Under the pieces are notes generated by a model. The model was given only the letters and a program-made list of their open reading frames with translations, was not told the DNA's origin and searched no databases. The translations under genes and the position numbers were made by a program. Shown here piece by piece: positions 8,904 to 18,887 of a stretch of 64,000 bases of DNA. This stretch comes from Thalassobaculum sp. OXR-137 (lineage in GTDB: Bacteria > Pseudomonadota > Alphaproteobacteria > Thalassobaculales > Thalassobaculaceae): NCBI RefSeq assembly GCF_034377285.1, contig NZ_CP139715.1, positions 992,001 through 1,056,000 on the forward strand, written 5' to 3'. Every line of letters begins with the position of its first letter. Positions within the stretch are counted from its first letter, which is position 1.

Positions 8904-11099
8904 ATGCTGCCCCTCGACGACCCGTTCGACCGCGTCAGCGTGCTGCTGCCGCTGCCGCTCGACGTCGCCTACGACTACAAGGCGGACCCGGCGCTGGAGC
9001 TGGCGCGCGGCGACGTGGTCGAGGTGCCGCTGGGCCAGCGGCGCATGGTCGGCGTGGTGCTCGGCCCCGGCGGCGACGAGGCTGTGGCGTCGGAGCGGCT
9101 GCGCGCGGTGTTCCGCCGGCTCGACATCCCGCGCCTGCCCAAGGCGGTGATCGACCTGGTGGAATGGACCGCCGCCTGGACCCTGGCGCCGCGCGGATCG
9201 GTGGTGCGCATGGCGATCAGCACCCCCTCGGCCTTCGAGCCGCCGGCGCCGGTGGTCGTCCACACCGCCTGCCCGCAGGAGGACTGGACCGGCCAGGCCC
9301 GCCTCACCCCGTCCCGCCGCCGGGTGCTCTCCGTGCTCACCGACGGCCCGGCCCTGGACCAGAAGGATCTGGCGCGGGAGGCGGGCGTCGGCCCCTCGGT
9401 GATCAAGGGCATGATCGAGTGCGCCATGGTCGAGGCCCACACCGTCGCCCAGCGCCCGCCCTTCGACGTGCCGGACCCCACCCGCGACGGCCCGACCTTG
9501 AGCGGCGAGCAGCAGAAGGCGGCCGACACCCTGTGCCACAAAGTCAACGCCCACGCCTTCTCCGTCACCGCGGTGGACGGCATCACCGGGTCGGGCAAGA
9601 CGGAGGTGTATTTCGAAGCGATCGCCGCCGCCCTGGAGGCCGGACGGCAGGCCCTGGTCCTGCTGCCGGAAATCGCCCTGTCGGCGGAATGGCTGGAGCG
9701 GTTCGCCGATCGTTTCGGTGTCGAACCGGCCGTCTGGCACTCTGATCTGAAGCCGAAAGTCAGGCGAGAGACCTGGCGCGCGGTGGCCGAGGGTAAGGTG
9801 CGGGTGCTGGTCGGCGCCCGATCGGCCCTGTTCCTGCCCTTCGCCGAGCTCGGCCTGATCGTGGTCGATGAGGAGCATGAATCCGCCTACAAGCAGGAGG
9901 ACGGGGTCGCCTATCACGCCCGCGACATGGCGGTGGTCCGCGCCCGGCTGGAGGGCATCCCGATCGCTTTGGTCAGCGCCACGCCGAGCCTGGAGACGGT
10001 GGAGAACGTGCGCCAGGGCCGCTACGGCGCGGTGCATCTGACCGCCCGCCCCGGCTCCGCCACCCTGCCCGAGGTCTCGCTGATCGACCTGCGCAAGCAC
10101 GCGCCGGATCGCGGCACCTTCCTCTCCCCGCCCCTGGTGGATGCCGTGAACCGGACTCTGGAGGAAGGGGAGCAGGCGATGCTGTTCCTGAACCGCCGGG
10201 GCTATGCGCCGCTGACCCTGTGCCGGAGCTGCGGCCACCGGCTGGAATGCCCGAACTGCACCGCCTGGCTGGTGGAGCACCGGCTGCTCGGCCGGCTGGT
10301 CTGCCACCATTGCGGTCTGTCGGCGCGTCTGCCGAAGAAATGCCCGTCCTGCGAGGCGGAGGACAGTTTCGTCGCCAGCGGCCCCGGGGTGGAACGGCTG
10401 GCCGAGGAGGTGCTGGTCCGCTTCCCCGACGCCCGCTTCCAGCTCGCCTCGTCGGACACCCTGACCGGGCCGGACAAGGCGGCGGAGTTCGTACGCTCGG
10501 TGCGCGCCCGGGAGGTCGACATCATCATCGGGACCCAGGTGGTGGCCAAGGGGCACAACTTCCCCTGGTTGACCCTGGTGGGGGTGGTGGATGCGGATCT
10601 GGGGCTGTCCGGCGGCGACCTGCGGGCCTCGGAGCGGACCTACCAGCTCCTGCACCAGGTCTCGGGCCGAGCCGGGCGGGCCGAGCGGCCGGGCAAGGTG
10701 CTGCTGCAGACCCATGCGCCGGAAACGCCGGTGATGCAGGCGCTTGCCGCCGGCGACCGGGACGCATTCCTGCAGTCGGAGATCGACCAGCGCAAGGCGG
10801 CGGGCATGCCGCCCTACGGAAGGCTGGCGGGGCTGGTGATCTCGGCCCCGGACGCCGACCGGGCGGACGCGGCGGCCCGGACTGTGGCGCGGGCGGCGCC
10901 GCGGCTGAGCGGGGTGACGATCCTGGGCCCGGCCCCAGCGCCGATCACCATGCTGCGCGGCCGCCACCGCCGCCGCCTGCTGGTCAAGGCGGGCCGGCAG
11001 GTGAACATCCAGCAGGTGCTGCGCGACTGGCTGACGCCGATCAAGCTGGAGACCTCGGTGCGCCTCCAGGTGGATGTGGATCCGTACAGCTTCATGTGA
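8904..11099 (+). CDS. priA: Primosomal protein N' (replication restart helicase)
   Basis: 731 aa from the ATG at 8904 (a GTG three codons earlier is equally possible). The frame stays open far upstream, but that part overlaps tal antisense and has no PriA similarity. PriA rebuilds the replisome at stalled forks. Order of parts: N-terminal 3'-end binding domain (FDRVSVLLPLPLDVAYDY), winged helix, helicase domain with Walker A GITGSGKTEVY and VVDEEH box, then a zinc-binding insertion with eight cysteines (CRSC, CPNC, CHHC, CPSC), and helicase motifs DIIIGTQVVAKGHNFP and QVSGRAGRAERPG. Length and motifs are complete. Confidence 0.97.
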   Translation: MLPLDDPFDRVSVLLPLPLDVAYDYKADPALELARGDVVEVPLGQRRMVGVVLGPGGDEAVASERLRAVFRRLDIPRLPKAVIDLVEWTAAWTLAPRGSVVRMAISTPSAFEPPAPVVVHTACPQEDWTGQARLTPSRRRVLSVLTDGPALDQKDLAREAGVGPSVIKGMIECAMVEAHTVAQRPPFDVPDPTRDGPTLSGEQQKAADTLCHKVNAHAFSVTAVDGITGSGKTEVYFEAIAAALEAGRQALVLLPEIALSAEWLERFADRFGVEPAVWHSDLKPKVRRETWRAVAEGKVRVLVGARSALFLPFAELGLIVVDEEHESAYKQEDGVAYHARDMAVVRARLEGIPIALVSATPSLETVENVRQGRYGAVHLTARPGSATLPEVSLIDLRKHAPDRGTFLSPPLVDAVNRTLEEGEQAMLFLNRRGYAPLTLCRSCGHRLECPNCTAWLVEHRLLGRLVCHHCGLSARLPKKCPSCEAEDSFVASGPGVERLAEEVLVRFPDARFQLASSDTLTGPDKAAEFVRSVRAREVDIIIGTQVVAKGHNFPWLTLVGVVDADLGLSGGDLRASERTYQLLHQVSGRAGRAERPGKVLLQTHAPETPVMQALAAGDRDAFLQSEIDQRKAAGMPPYGRLAGLVISAPDADRADAAARTVARAAPRLSGVTILGPAPAPITMLRGRHRRRLLVKAGRQVNIQQVLRDWLTPIKLETSVRLQVDVDPYSFM

Positions 11100-11116
11100 T
11101 GGGGCGCTGCTGGCGG

Positions 11117-11220
11117 CCCTTCGACACGCCCCCCGCTAACGCGGGCGGCTGCTCAGGGCGAGGTTGAGAAAAAGACGTGAGACCTCGCCCTGAGCAGCCC
11201 CGCAGGGGCATGTCGAAGGG
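11117..11220. repeat. Palindromic intergenic element, family F, copy 1
   Basis: A 104-bp imperfect palindrome between convergent priA and the metallo-hydrolase gene. Outer arms are CCCTTCGACA (11117-11126) and TGTCGAAGGG (11211-11220). Inner arms are GCTGCTCAGGGCGAGGT and its complement ACCTCGCCCTGAGCAGC, separated by an A-rich loop. A second copy is at 20900-21005. It could form a long hairpin on either transcript. Confidence 0.85.
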
Positions 11221-11239
11221 CCAGCCCGTTATCCGCCCC

Positions 11240-12046
11240 CTACCCCTTGGTCGGCATCTCGTCGAGCCGCACCACCGCGCCCTTCAGATCCTCGGACGGG
11301 GCGGGGTAATACTGCATCACCAGCGGATCGTGCCCCGGCACCACGTGGTCGGGGCTGTCGGCCAGCATCTCCAACGTATTGAAACCGTTCATCATCTCGC
11401 CGAGATTGTAGCAGATGATGAAGGGCGTGCGCTGCTCGATGTTCATGTAGAAATGGGCGCAGTCCGAGGCCAGAACGACCCAGCCGCGCTTGGTCCAGAC
11501 CCGCACCGCCATCAGCCCGGCGGAGTGGCCGCCGACCTTGTGAATCGACACGCCCGGCGCCAGCTCGGCATCGCCGTCGTGGAACTTCACCCGCCCGCCA
11601 TAGACGTTGCGGACCATGTCGGTCACGTGCTCGACGTCGAAGGGCCGGCGGATCGGCTCGAAGCACATGCAGCGGCCGGTGGCATAGGACATCTCGCCGT
11701 CCTGCAGGTGGAAGGTGGCGTTGGGGAACTGGTCCTGGCCGCCGGCATGGTCGTAGTGCAGATGGGTGATGATCACGTCCTCGACCGTGTCCGCGTCGAT
11801 GCCGAGCAGCTTCACGCCCTCCGCCGGGGTGCGCTCCAGCGGCACGCCGCGCTCCTTGCTCTCGCGCTCGCCGAAGCCGGTATCGACCACATAGGTGCGG
11901 TTCTCGTTGCGGATCACCCAGACGAAATAGTCGAGCGGCATCGGTCGGTCGTGCAGATCGCTGAAGATCAGGTTCTGCGAGGCCATGCGGTCGGCCTTAT
12001 GGGCGTATTTGACGGCGAAGACTTCGTACTGCTCGCGCTCGGACAT
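11240..12046 (-). CDS. Metallo-beta-lactamase fold hydrolase, AHL-lactonase-like
   Basis: 268 aa from the ATG at 12046, preceded by GGGAG. The zinc ligands of the MBL fold are visible: THLHYDHAGG (HxHxDH), the later Asp in ASDCAHFY, a His in KVGGHSAG and a His in VPGHDPL. The overall form (N-terminal DYFVWVIRNENRTYVVDTGF, then HLHYDH) resembles the N-acyl homoserine lactonase family, which opens lactone rings of quorum signals, but this group also contains other lactonases. No LuxI or LuxR gene is near. Cytoplasmic, no signal peptide. The exact substrate is unknown. Confidence 0.8.
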   Translation of the reverse strand: MSEREQYEVFAVKYAHKADRMASQNLIFSDLHDRPMPLDYFVWVIRNENRTYVVDTGFGERESKERGVPLERTPAEGVKLLGIDADTVEDVIITHLHYDHAGGQDQFPNATFHLQDGEMSYATGRCMCFEPIRRPFDVEHVTDMVRNVYGGRVKFHDGDAELAPGVSIHKVGGHSAGLMAVRVWTKRGWVVLASDCAHFYMNIEQRTPFIICYNLGEMMNGFNTLEMLADSPDHVVPGHDPLVMQYYPAPSEDLKGAVVRLDEMPTKG

Positions 12047-12153
12047 GGCGGTTCTCCCTTGGGTCGGTCTTGTTTTTCTGTCGGTAGCAGCCCGCGCCGC
12101 GATCGGGAACGGGCGTTCTGGGCATCGCTGAAAGAAGGATGGGGCGGAGGCGG

Positions 12154-12753
12154 TCAGGCGGAGGGCAGGCTCGGGTCGAATTCCTCGCGCAGCAGCGCGA
12201 ACAGGACATGGTCCTGCCAGGTGCCGTTGATCTTCAGGTAGCGCCGGGCCAGGCCCTCCTCCTCGAAGCCGCACTTCTTCAGCACCCCCTGGCTCGCTAC
12301 GTTGTGCGGCAGGGTGGCGGCCTCGACCCGGTGGAGGGACAGGCGGTCGAAGGCGAAGCAGCAGGCGCCGTGCACCGCCTCGGTCATGAAGCCGTGGCGG
12401 GCGAAGGGCTTGCCGACCCAGTAGCCGAAGGTGCAGCTCTGGGCCACGCCGCGGCGCACATTGGCGATGGTGATGCCGCCCAGCAGCGCGTCGTCGTCGC
12501 GGCGGAACAGGAAGAAGGAGTAGCTCTGGTCGCGGCTCCAGTCCTCGACATAGCGCGCGAGGCGGCGGCGGAAGGCGGCCCGGGTCAGGGCGTCCTCCGG
12601 CCAGGTCGGCTCCCACGGGACCAGGAAGTCGCGGGACAGGGCGCGCAGCTCGGCCCATTCCTGCCAGTCGCCGCGCTGCGGCTGGCGCATATAGATGCGC
12701 GGCAGCAGCAGGGTCGGGTCGGACCGGGACGGCGGAAACAGTGTCAGGACCAA
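12154..12753 (-). CDS. GNAT acetyltransferase, RimJ-like
   Basis: 199 aa if started at the TTG at 12753, which keeps the first conserved strand (LLLPRIYMRQPQRGD). The frame is open further upstream, but that part overlaps antisense to the neighbouring transporter and is not protein-like. An internal ATG (MRQPQ) would cut the fold. GNAT features include SYSFFLFRRDDDALLGGITIANV, the acetyl-CoA loop region VGKPFARHGFMTEAV and NVASQGVLKKCGFEEEG. The RimJ/RimL subfamily acetylates N-terminal residues of ribosomal proteins; this target is inferred, not shown. It is followed on the same strand by the MBL hydrolase. Confidence 0.8.
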   Translation of the reverse strand: MVLTLFPPSRSDPTLLLPRIYMRQPQRGDWQEWAELRALSRDFLVPWEPTWPEDALTRAAFRRRLARYVEDWSRDQSYSFFLFRRDDDALLGGITIANVRRGVAQSCTFGYWVGKPFARHGFMTEAVHGACCFAFDRLSLHRVEAATLPHNVASQGVLKKCGFEEEGLARRYLKINGTWQDHVLFALLREEFDPSLPSA

Positions 12754-12830
12754 GGAACCGGCTCTCGTCCAAGGATAAGAGCCATATTGTCCACGCCGGA
12801 CGGCCCCCTGGCAAGCTGGCGCGTGGCCGG

Positions 12831-13250
12831 TCAGCCCGGCCGCGGCGCGATCCGGCCGGCGATCCAGAACCCGGCGAGCATCGCGGCCACGAAGATCAGC
12901 ACCGGCACCCCGCCCAGGCCGAGTGCCGCGAAGGCCGGACCCGGGCAGAAGCCGACCAGCCCCCATCCGACGCCGAACAGCGCGCTGCCGGCCAGCAGGC
13001 GGGCATCGATGGTCGGGGAGGCCGGGCCGGGGAAGCTCTCGCCGCAGGCCGGGGCCGTCAGCCGGCGGCTCACCGCCCAGGCGATCGCCATCGGGATCAG
13101 GGCGCCGCCCATGACGAAGGCCAGGGTCGGATCCCAGGCGCCGCCGGCCACCCGCAGAAAGCCGAGAACCCGGGCCGGGTCGATCATGTCGGAGAGGGTC
13201 AGGCCGAGGCCGAACAGCAGTCCGCTGACGAGGGAGACGAGGATTCGCAT
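12831..13250 (-). CDS. YeeE/YedE-type sulfur transporter, second half (DUF6691-like)
   Basis: 139 aa, four to five hydrophobic segments. It starts [20 protein letters not shown], has [12 protein letters not shown] and ends with [14 protein letters not shown], where the conserved Cys sits in a GFCPGP motif. This is the small partner of split YeeE/YedE carriers, the family that includes TsuA-type thiosulfate importers. It begins 4 bases after the stop of the companion gene, so both halves are made together and presumably form one inner-membrane channel. The substrate (thiosulfate or another sulfur compound) is inferred from the family. Confidence 0.85.
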   Translation of the reverse strand: MRILVSLVSGLLFGLGLTLSDMIDPARVLGFLRVAGGAWDPTLAFVMGGALIPMAIAWAVSRRLTAPACGESFPGPASPTIDARLLAGSALFGVGWGLVGFCPGPAFAALGLGGVPVLIFVAAMLAGFWIAGRIAPRPG

Positions 13251-13254
13251 CGCC

Positions 13255-13686
13255 CTAGCCTCCCATGACCAGCGGCGCCAGCCCGGCGACCAGGGCGGCC
13301 ACCACCATGAAGGTCGCGGTGGCGGCCATCGAGCGCTTGGACAGCCGCGACAACCCGCAGACCCCGTGGCCGCTGGTGCAGCCGTTGCCGGTCCGGGTGC
13401 CGATCCCGACGAGCAGGCCGGCGACGAGCAGCAGCGGGATTGATCCCGGCACGCCGATCTCCACCGGCCCGGCGAGCGCAGCATATGCCAGCGGCGCGGC
13501 TATGAGCCCGGCGATGAAGGCAGCGGATTCCAGTCTCCGCCGGGTGGCAGGGGCATTGGCGATGGAGACGGCGATGCCGCTGATTCCGGCGATCCTGCCG
13601 TTGCCGAGCAGGAAGAGGGCGGCGGCCACCCCGATCGACAGCCCGCCCAGCAGGCCGTTCAGGGCATCCGACAGGTCGAACATCAT
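13255..13686 (-). CDS. YeeE/YedE-type sulfur transporter, first half
   Basis: 143 aa from the ATGATG at 13686. Four hydrophobic segments; the signature [17 protein letters not shown] carries the conserved cysteines of the YeeE/YedE family, thought to relay sulfur atoms through the membrane. With the following gene it makes a split transporter. No sulfur dioxygenase, rhodanese or BigR/ArsR-type regulator is adjacent, so the usual sulfide-response context is missing here. A longer frame upstream lacks a good start and ribosome site. Confidence 0.87.
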   Translation of the reverse strand: MMFDLSDALNGLLGGLSIGVAAALFLLGNGRIAGISGIAVSIANAPATRRRLESAAFIAGLIAAPLAYAALAGPVEIGVPGSIPLLLVAGLLVGIGTRTGNGCTSGHGVCGLSRLSKRSMAATATFMVVAALVAGLAPLVMGG

Positions 13687-13810
13687 GCGGCGATCCCCCA
13701 GACGGGTTGAACCGCACCAGTATCGCCGAGGGCGGCGGGCAATGTGGAAGAAATCGCTAGGGTGCGACGATGGGTGCGGGGAGCGCTTATCTACGCTCCC
13801 ACACCTCACG

Positions 13811-13919
13811 CACTCCCGGCGTCGTGCCGGGGCCTACCAAAGGGTTCGCAACGCCCTAGCCCGCTCCCGACAGGTCATGCCACCCGCACCCGTGGGCCCC
13901 GGCACAAGACCGGGGAGTG
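13811..13919. repeat. Palindromic intergenic element, family E, copy 2
   Basis: 109 bp, starting CACTCCCGG and ending CCGGGGAGTG. Inside are GTGCCGGGGCCTAC and GGGCCCCGGCACAAGACC, which pair with each other. It is nearly the same as copy 3 at 14023-14132, sharing a long internal stretch that includes CAGGTCATGCCACCCGCACC, so the two form a direct duplication about 212 bases apart. Confidence 0.85.
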
Positions 13920-14022
13920 GGTCTGTTGGGTCGCGGCTGGAGAGAATTTCTTGGGATCCGGGGAAACCGTCCGGCGCGGCGGCGATGCATGGAAGGAGAT
14001 ACCTTCCCCACCCTCCTCATCG

Positions 14023-14132
14023 CACTCCCCGGCCTCGTGCCGGGGCCTACGCCGGGGTTCGCAAAGCCCCAACCCGCTCCTGACAGGTCATGCCACCCGC
14101 ACCCGTGGGCCCCGGCACAAGACCGGGGAGTG
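14023..14132. repeat. Palindromic intergenic element, family E, copy 3
   Basis: 110 bp, from CACTCCCCGG to CCGGGGAGTG, in the same orientation as copy 2. The right-hand half from ACAGGTCATGCC onward is identical to copy 2; the left half differs by a few bases. It ends 70 bases before the end of ccrM and could help end that transcript. Confidence 0.85.
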
Positions 14133-14201
14133 ATATTTGGTGGAGGGGAAACGGGAAGCCGTGACCGGACGCCCCAGGGGTCAGGCCACAAACCGCCCGC
14201 C

Positions 14202-15423
<1,222 letters not shown>

Positions 15424-15537
15424 ATACCCAAGATATAGTGCTAACTGTGGGCGCTAGACGCTTGTGATGGGGCGATGGCCGGGTCGGCATGGATCTGTTT
15501 TTCCCGACCCCACCTCATCTTCCCACCCCCTCTTTCA

Positions 15538-15665
15538 CACTCCCCGGATTTATTCCGGGGCTACGGAGAAGCGCGACGGGTCGGGTGATCCTTGGCGTCG
15601 GACAGCTGGGCTGTTCCAATCGCGGGCCCAGGAACAATCCGGGATTTAATCCGGTACGGGGAGTG
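15538..15665. repeat. Palindromic intergenic element, family E, copy 4
   Basis: 128 bp from CACTCCCCGG (15538-15547) to CGGGGAGTG (15657-15665). The left end has the same CCCCGG-ATTTATT-CCGGGG hairpin as copy 1; the right end is a variant containing CCGGGATTTAATCCGG. It lies between the start of ccrM and the end of rnhB. Confidence 0.75.
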
Positions 15666-15690
15666 TGGGAAAGGGTGGGGATGGGCCGGT

Positions 15691-16389
15691 CTACCCCAGC
15701 TCGCGCGCCTCGAGCACCGCGCGGACGGGCGCGAAGCTGCGGCGATGGTGAGGAGTGGCGCCCAGGGCGGCGAGGCCGGCCTTGTGCTCGGCGGTGCCGT
15801 AGCCGGCATTGCGCTCCCAGCCGTAGCCCGGGTGGTGCCGGGCCAGGGCGGCCATCTCGGCGTCGCGGGCCTGCTTGGCGGCGATGGCGGCGAGCGCGAT
15901 GGACAGGGACAGGCAGTCGCCCTTGACCACCGCCTGGGCCTGCCACGACCAGCGCGGCAGCCGGTTGCCGTCGACCAGCACATGGTCGGGCCGCCGCCCC
16001 AAGGTGGCGACCAGCGACTCCACCGCCCGCCCCATGGCGGTCAGGGCGGCGGCCAGGATGTTGGTGGTGTCGATCTCCTCGACCTCGGCCCGGCCGAGCG
16101 CGATCACCGCATAGGGACGGGCCGCCTCCAGGGCCGCCGCCCGGCGCTCGGCGGTCAGCGCCTTGCTGTCGGCGATCAGGCAGGCGACGTCGTCTGGCAT
16201 GCGGTCCAGATCGATCCAGGCGGCGCCGGTCACCACCGGCCCGGCCAGCGGCCCGCGGCCGACCTCGTCGACGCCGAACACCACCGCCCCGCGTGCCGCG
16301 CCGGCACCGGCGGCCCGTTCCAGATCGCCGGTCGGCCGTTGAATCAGGAGATCGGCGACCTCTTCACCATATCTCGGGGCACGGGCCAT
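15691..16389 (-). CDS. rnhB: Ribonuclease HII
   Basis: 232 aa. Removes ribonucleotides from RNA-DNA hybrids using two metal ions. The signature GVDEVGRGPLAGPVV gives catalytic Asp41 and Glu42; further acidic residues are in HVLVDGNRLPRW and in AKQARDAEM. LIADSKALTAERR and HPGYGWERNAGYGT are also typical. A short N-terminal extension of about 35 residues precedes the core. rnhB next to a PA0069-type gene and ccrM is common in Rhodospirillales-like genomes. Confidence 0.95.
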   Translation of the reverse strand: MARAPRYGEEVADLLIQRPTGDLERAAGAGAARGAVVFGVDEVGRGPLAGPVVTGAAWIDLDRMPDDVACLIADSKALTAERRAAALEAARPYAVIALGRAEVEEIDTTNILAAALTAMGRAVESLVATLGRRPDHVLVDGNRLPRWSWQAQAVVKGDCLSLSIALAAIAAKQARDAEMAALARHHPGYGWERNAGYGTAEHKAGLAALGATPHHRRSFAPVRAVLEARELG

Positions 16390-16536
16390 CTCTAACCGTC
16401 CACCATATCAATATCTTGCGACGACAACTTACATGTCGGTTTCATCGCTCGCTACGGAGCGCTACCGGAATTCATACACGAATCCAACGCGTTAACCCAG
16501 GGCCTAGGATCGGCGTCCCTGTGGATCGGGCCGCGC

Positions 16537-17769
16537 TCAGCCCTCGAACAGCGACATCTGCCGGCTGACGCCGCCCGGCACGGCGAAGCGGGTGGTGTCG
16601 AGCCCGCCCATGCGGCGCCCGAGGCCCAGGTCCTGGCAGGCCCGGCGGAAGCGCTGGGAGATCATATGGGCATACGGCCCCTCGCCGGACATGCGCTTGC
16701 CGAATTCGGCCTGGTACAGCGCGCCGCCGCGGCTCTGCCGGACCAGGGACAGCACCCGCTCGGCCCGGTCGGGGAAGTGGGCGCGCAGCCATTCCTCCAC
16801 CAGATCCTTGATTTCCAACGGCAATCGCAGCAGCACCCAGGCCGCGTGGCGGGCGCCCTCACTGTGGGCGCGTTTCAGGATCGCCTCGATCTCGCTGTCG
16901 TTCACGGCGGGGATGATCGGCGCTACCAGCACCCCGCTCGGCACGCCCGCGGCGGCGCAGGCCCGGATCGCCGCCATCCGCTTCTCCGGCGTCGACGCCC
17001 GCGGTTCCATTAGCCGGGCCAGGTCCCGGTCCAGGGTCGTCACCGAAATCGACAGGGATGCCAGACCCTTGGCCGCCATCGGCCCGAGAATGTCCAGGTC
17101 GCGGACGATCAGGTCGGACTTGGTGACGATGGTCACCGGATGCTCGTGCTCGGCCAGCACTTCCAGGATGCCCCGGGTGATCCTGCGCTCCCGCTCCACC
17201 GGCTGGTAGGGATCGGTATTGGTGCCGAGCGCGATCGGCTGGCAGGTATAGCCCTTGCGGGCCAGTTCCTTGCGCAGCAGCGCCGGCGCATCCGGCTTGG
17301 CGAACAGCTTGCTCTCGAAATCCAGGCCGGGGGACAGGCCGAGATAGGCATGGGTCGGCCGGGCGAAGCAATAGACGCAGCCATGCTCGCAGCCCCGATA
17401 GGGGTTGATCGAGCGGTCGAAGGGCACGTCGGGCGACTGGTTGCGGGCGATCACCGTGCGGCTGGCGTCGATGGCGACTGTGGTCCGCAGCTTCGGCTCG
17501 TCCTCCTCGGCGCGCTGCCAGCCGTCATCCACCCGTTCCTGGGCGAAGCGCTCGTAGCGGCCGGCCGCATTGGTGACGGCGCCCCGGCCCTTGCGCGGCG
17601 CCGCCGGAACCACGTCGCTGGGCAGGATCGCCTCGATCAGCTTGACCGGTTCCTCGGCCTCGCCGGTCTGGCCGAAATCGTCGGCGAACGGATCGCTCGA
17701 CGGGTCCTGGGCGAACTCGTCAGCGAAAACCTCGAGCGGATCGACCGCGATGGACCGGCGACGGGACAT
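16537..17769 (-). CDS. PA0069-family radical SAM protein (SplB-like)
   Basis: 410 aa from the ATG at 17769 (MSRRRSIAVDPLEV); an upstream start would add ten residues. The radical SAM cluster motif is CEHGCVYCFA, preceded by NQSPDVPFDRSINPYRG. LGTNTDPYQPVER and TKSDLIVRDLDIL are typical of this Rad_SAM/SplB-related family. It binds a 4Fe-4S cluster and AdoMet in the cytoplasm, but no substrate has been assigned to the group. The acidic N-terminal 90 residues look disordered. It lies between rnhB and ohrR on the same strand. Confidence 0.87.
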   Translation of the reverse strand: MSRRRSIAVDPLEVFADEFAQDPSSDPFADDFGQTGEAEEPVKLIEAILPSDVVPAAPRKGRGAVTNAAGRYERFAQERVDDGWQRAEEDEPKLRTTVAIDASRTVIARNQSPDVPFDRSINPYRGCEHGCVYCFARPTHAYLGLSPGLDFESKLFAKPDAPALLRKELARKGYTCQPIALGTNTDPYQPVERERRITRGILEVLAEHEHPVTIVTKSDLIVRDLDILGPMAAKGLASLSISVTTLDRDLARLMEPRASTPEKRMAAIRACAAAGVPSGVLVAPIIPAVNDSEIEAILKRAHSEGARHAAWVLLRLPLEIKDLVEEWLRAHFPDRAERVLSLVRQSRGGALYQAEFGKRMSGEGPYAHMISQRFRRACQDLGLGRRMGGLDTTRFAVPGGVSRQMSLFEG

Positions 17770-17827
17770 GGCCGAAGAGTAGGATCGGCGCGAGAACAAA
17801 TCAAGAACTTCCAGCGAGGCCGAAGTC

Positions 17828-18298
17828 TCAATTGTCCTCCAGGAAGGCCTCCAGCCGGTCGCGCAGGGCGGTGAGCCGCTTGCGTTCCTCCACCGCGTCC
17901 TCCCGGCTGAGCCCGGCGGCCTTGCCGATGGCCAGCGGAATGTCGGCGGCCCGGGCGCCGAGGGCGCGGCCGGCTTCGGTCAGCACCACGCGCACCCGCC
18001 GCTCGTCCTCCGCATCGCGCCGCCGGGCGATCAGGCCGCGGGCCTCCAGCCGCTTCAGCAGCGGGGTCAGCGTCCCGGAATCCAGCCGAAGCTGGGCGCC
18101 GAGCGCGTTGACCGGGATGTCGTCGCGCTCCCACAGCGCCATCATCGCCAGATACTGCGGATAGGTCAGCCCCAGTGCCTCCAGGATCGGGCGGTAGACC
18201 TTGGTCAGCGCCAGCCCGGCCGAATACAGCGCGAAGCAGAGCTGGTCGTCCAGCTTCGGCGGCGCAGAGGGCGGGAATGGGGCGGTCGGATGATCCAC
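17828..18298 (-). CDS. ohrR: MarR-family organic peroxide sensor OhrR
   Basis: 156 aa from the GTG at 18298, a length close to known OhrR. A TTG further upstream would extend it but runs into the operator region. The peroxide-sensing cysteine is Cys21 in [13 protein letters not shown], the hallmark that separates OhrR from other MarR proteins. The winged helix includes [29 protein letters not shown] and the wing [13 protein letters not shown]. It is divergent from ohr, with two copies of an A/T-rich operator-like sequence between them. It should repress ohr until oxidised by organic hydroperoxide (known for the family). Confidence 0.93.
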   Translation of the reverse strand: MDHPTAPFPPSAPPKLDDQLCFALYSAGLALTKVYRPILEALGLTYPQYLAMMALWERDDIPVNALGAQLRLDSGTLTPLLKRLEARGLIARRRDAEDERRVRVVLTEAGRALGARAADIPLAIGKAAGLSREDAVEERKRLTALRDRLEAFLEDN

Positions 18299-18337
18299 GG
18301 CAGGCTCCAGGTCGATCCACGCAGTGTACGGGCGCGG

Positions 18338-18416
18338 CAATTCAATCGCACAAAATTTATTGCAGAGCTTATATGAGCTGCTCTACCTTGATATCAATTC
18401 AATCGCACACAATCTA
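18338..18416. promoter_or_regulatory. OhrR operator pair between ohrR and ohr
   Basis: A 22-base sequence beginning CAATTCAATCGCACA occurs at 18338-18359 and again at 18395-18416 with two differences, 57 bases apart in the same direction. The surrounding DNA is far more A/T-rich than its neighbours. The AATT...-rich pattern resembles known OhrR boxes. One copy lies near each divergent gene, so OhrR could control both itself and ohr. Confidence 0.7.
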
Positions 18417-18456
18417 TTTACCAGACGAGCTTCCCCCCTCAAGCAGGAGAGCGATC

Positions 18457-18879
18457 ATGAACGTCCTCTACAAGACCACCGCCAGCGCCACCGGCGGCCG
18501 CGCCGGCCAGGCCCGTTCCGAAGACGGCGTCCTCGATGTCACCCTGACCAAGCCGAAGGAACTGGGCGGCGACGGCGCCACCGGTACCAATCCCGAGCAG
18601 CTCTTCGCCGCCGGCTATTCCGCCTGCTTCCTGGGCGCGCTGCAGTTCGTGGCCGGCAAGGAGAAGGTGAAGATCCCGGCTGACGCCAAGGTCACCGCCA
18701 CCGTGGGCATCGGTCCGCGCGACGACGGCACCGGCTTCGGCATCGAGGCCGCGCTGGCCGTGTCGATCCCGGGTGTGGACAAGGAGACCGCCAAGTCGCT
18801 GGTCGACAAGGCCCATGTGGTCTGCCCGTACTCCCATGCCACCAAGGGCAATATCGACGTGACGCTCAGCGTCGTCTGA
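18457..18879 (+). CDS. ohr: Organic hydroperoxide resistance protein Ohr
   Basis: 140 aa, OsmC/Ohr fold. A thiol peroxidase that reduces organic hydroperoxides, using lipoylated protein as reductant in studied cases. The two catalytic cysteines are Cys57 in [12 protein letters not shown] and Cys123 in [23 protein letters not shown] and the starting [14 protein letters not shown] are family-typical, and separate Ohr from OsmC. AGGAGAG precedes the ATG. Controlled by the divergent ohrR. Confidence 0.96.
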   Translation: MNVLYKTTASATGGRAGQARSEDGVLDVTLTKPKELGGDGATGTNPEQLFAAGYSACFLGALQFVAGKEKVKIPADAKVTATVGIGPRDDGTGFGIEAALAVSIPGVDKETAKSLVDKAHVVCPYSHATKGNIDVTLSVV

Positions 18880-18887
18880 GTCTGATG

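Larger units (their letters stand above)
13687..14201. other. 515-base gap holding two copies of the family E repeat
   Basis: No gene is supported. The gap holds the promoter side of the YeeE pair, then two copies of a ~110-bp palindromic element at 13811-13919 and 14023-14132, and a short spacer before the end of ccrM. Small open frames here read through the repeats in several phases and are not protein-like. Confidence 0.75.

Noticed and set aside
8232-10967. A 911-codon minus-strand frame opposite priA
   Set aside because: It is the antisense shadow of priA and part of tal, with no recognisable domain.
11240-12046. Quorum-quenching locus
   Set aside because: The hydrolase resembles AHL lactonases, but no LuxI/LuxR pair or signal-related gene is near, so the function is left general.
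13811-14132. CRISPR array
   Set aside because: Only two copies, the repeat unit is about 110 bp and palindromic, and no cas gene is present.
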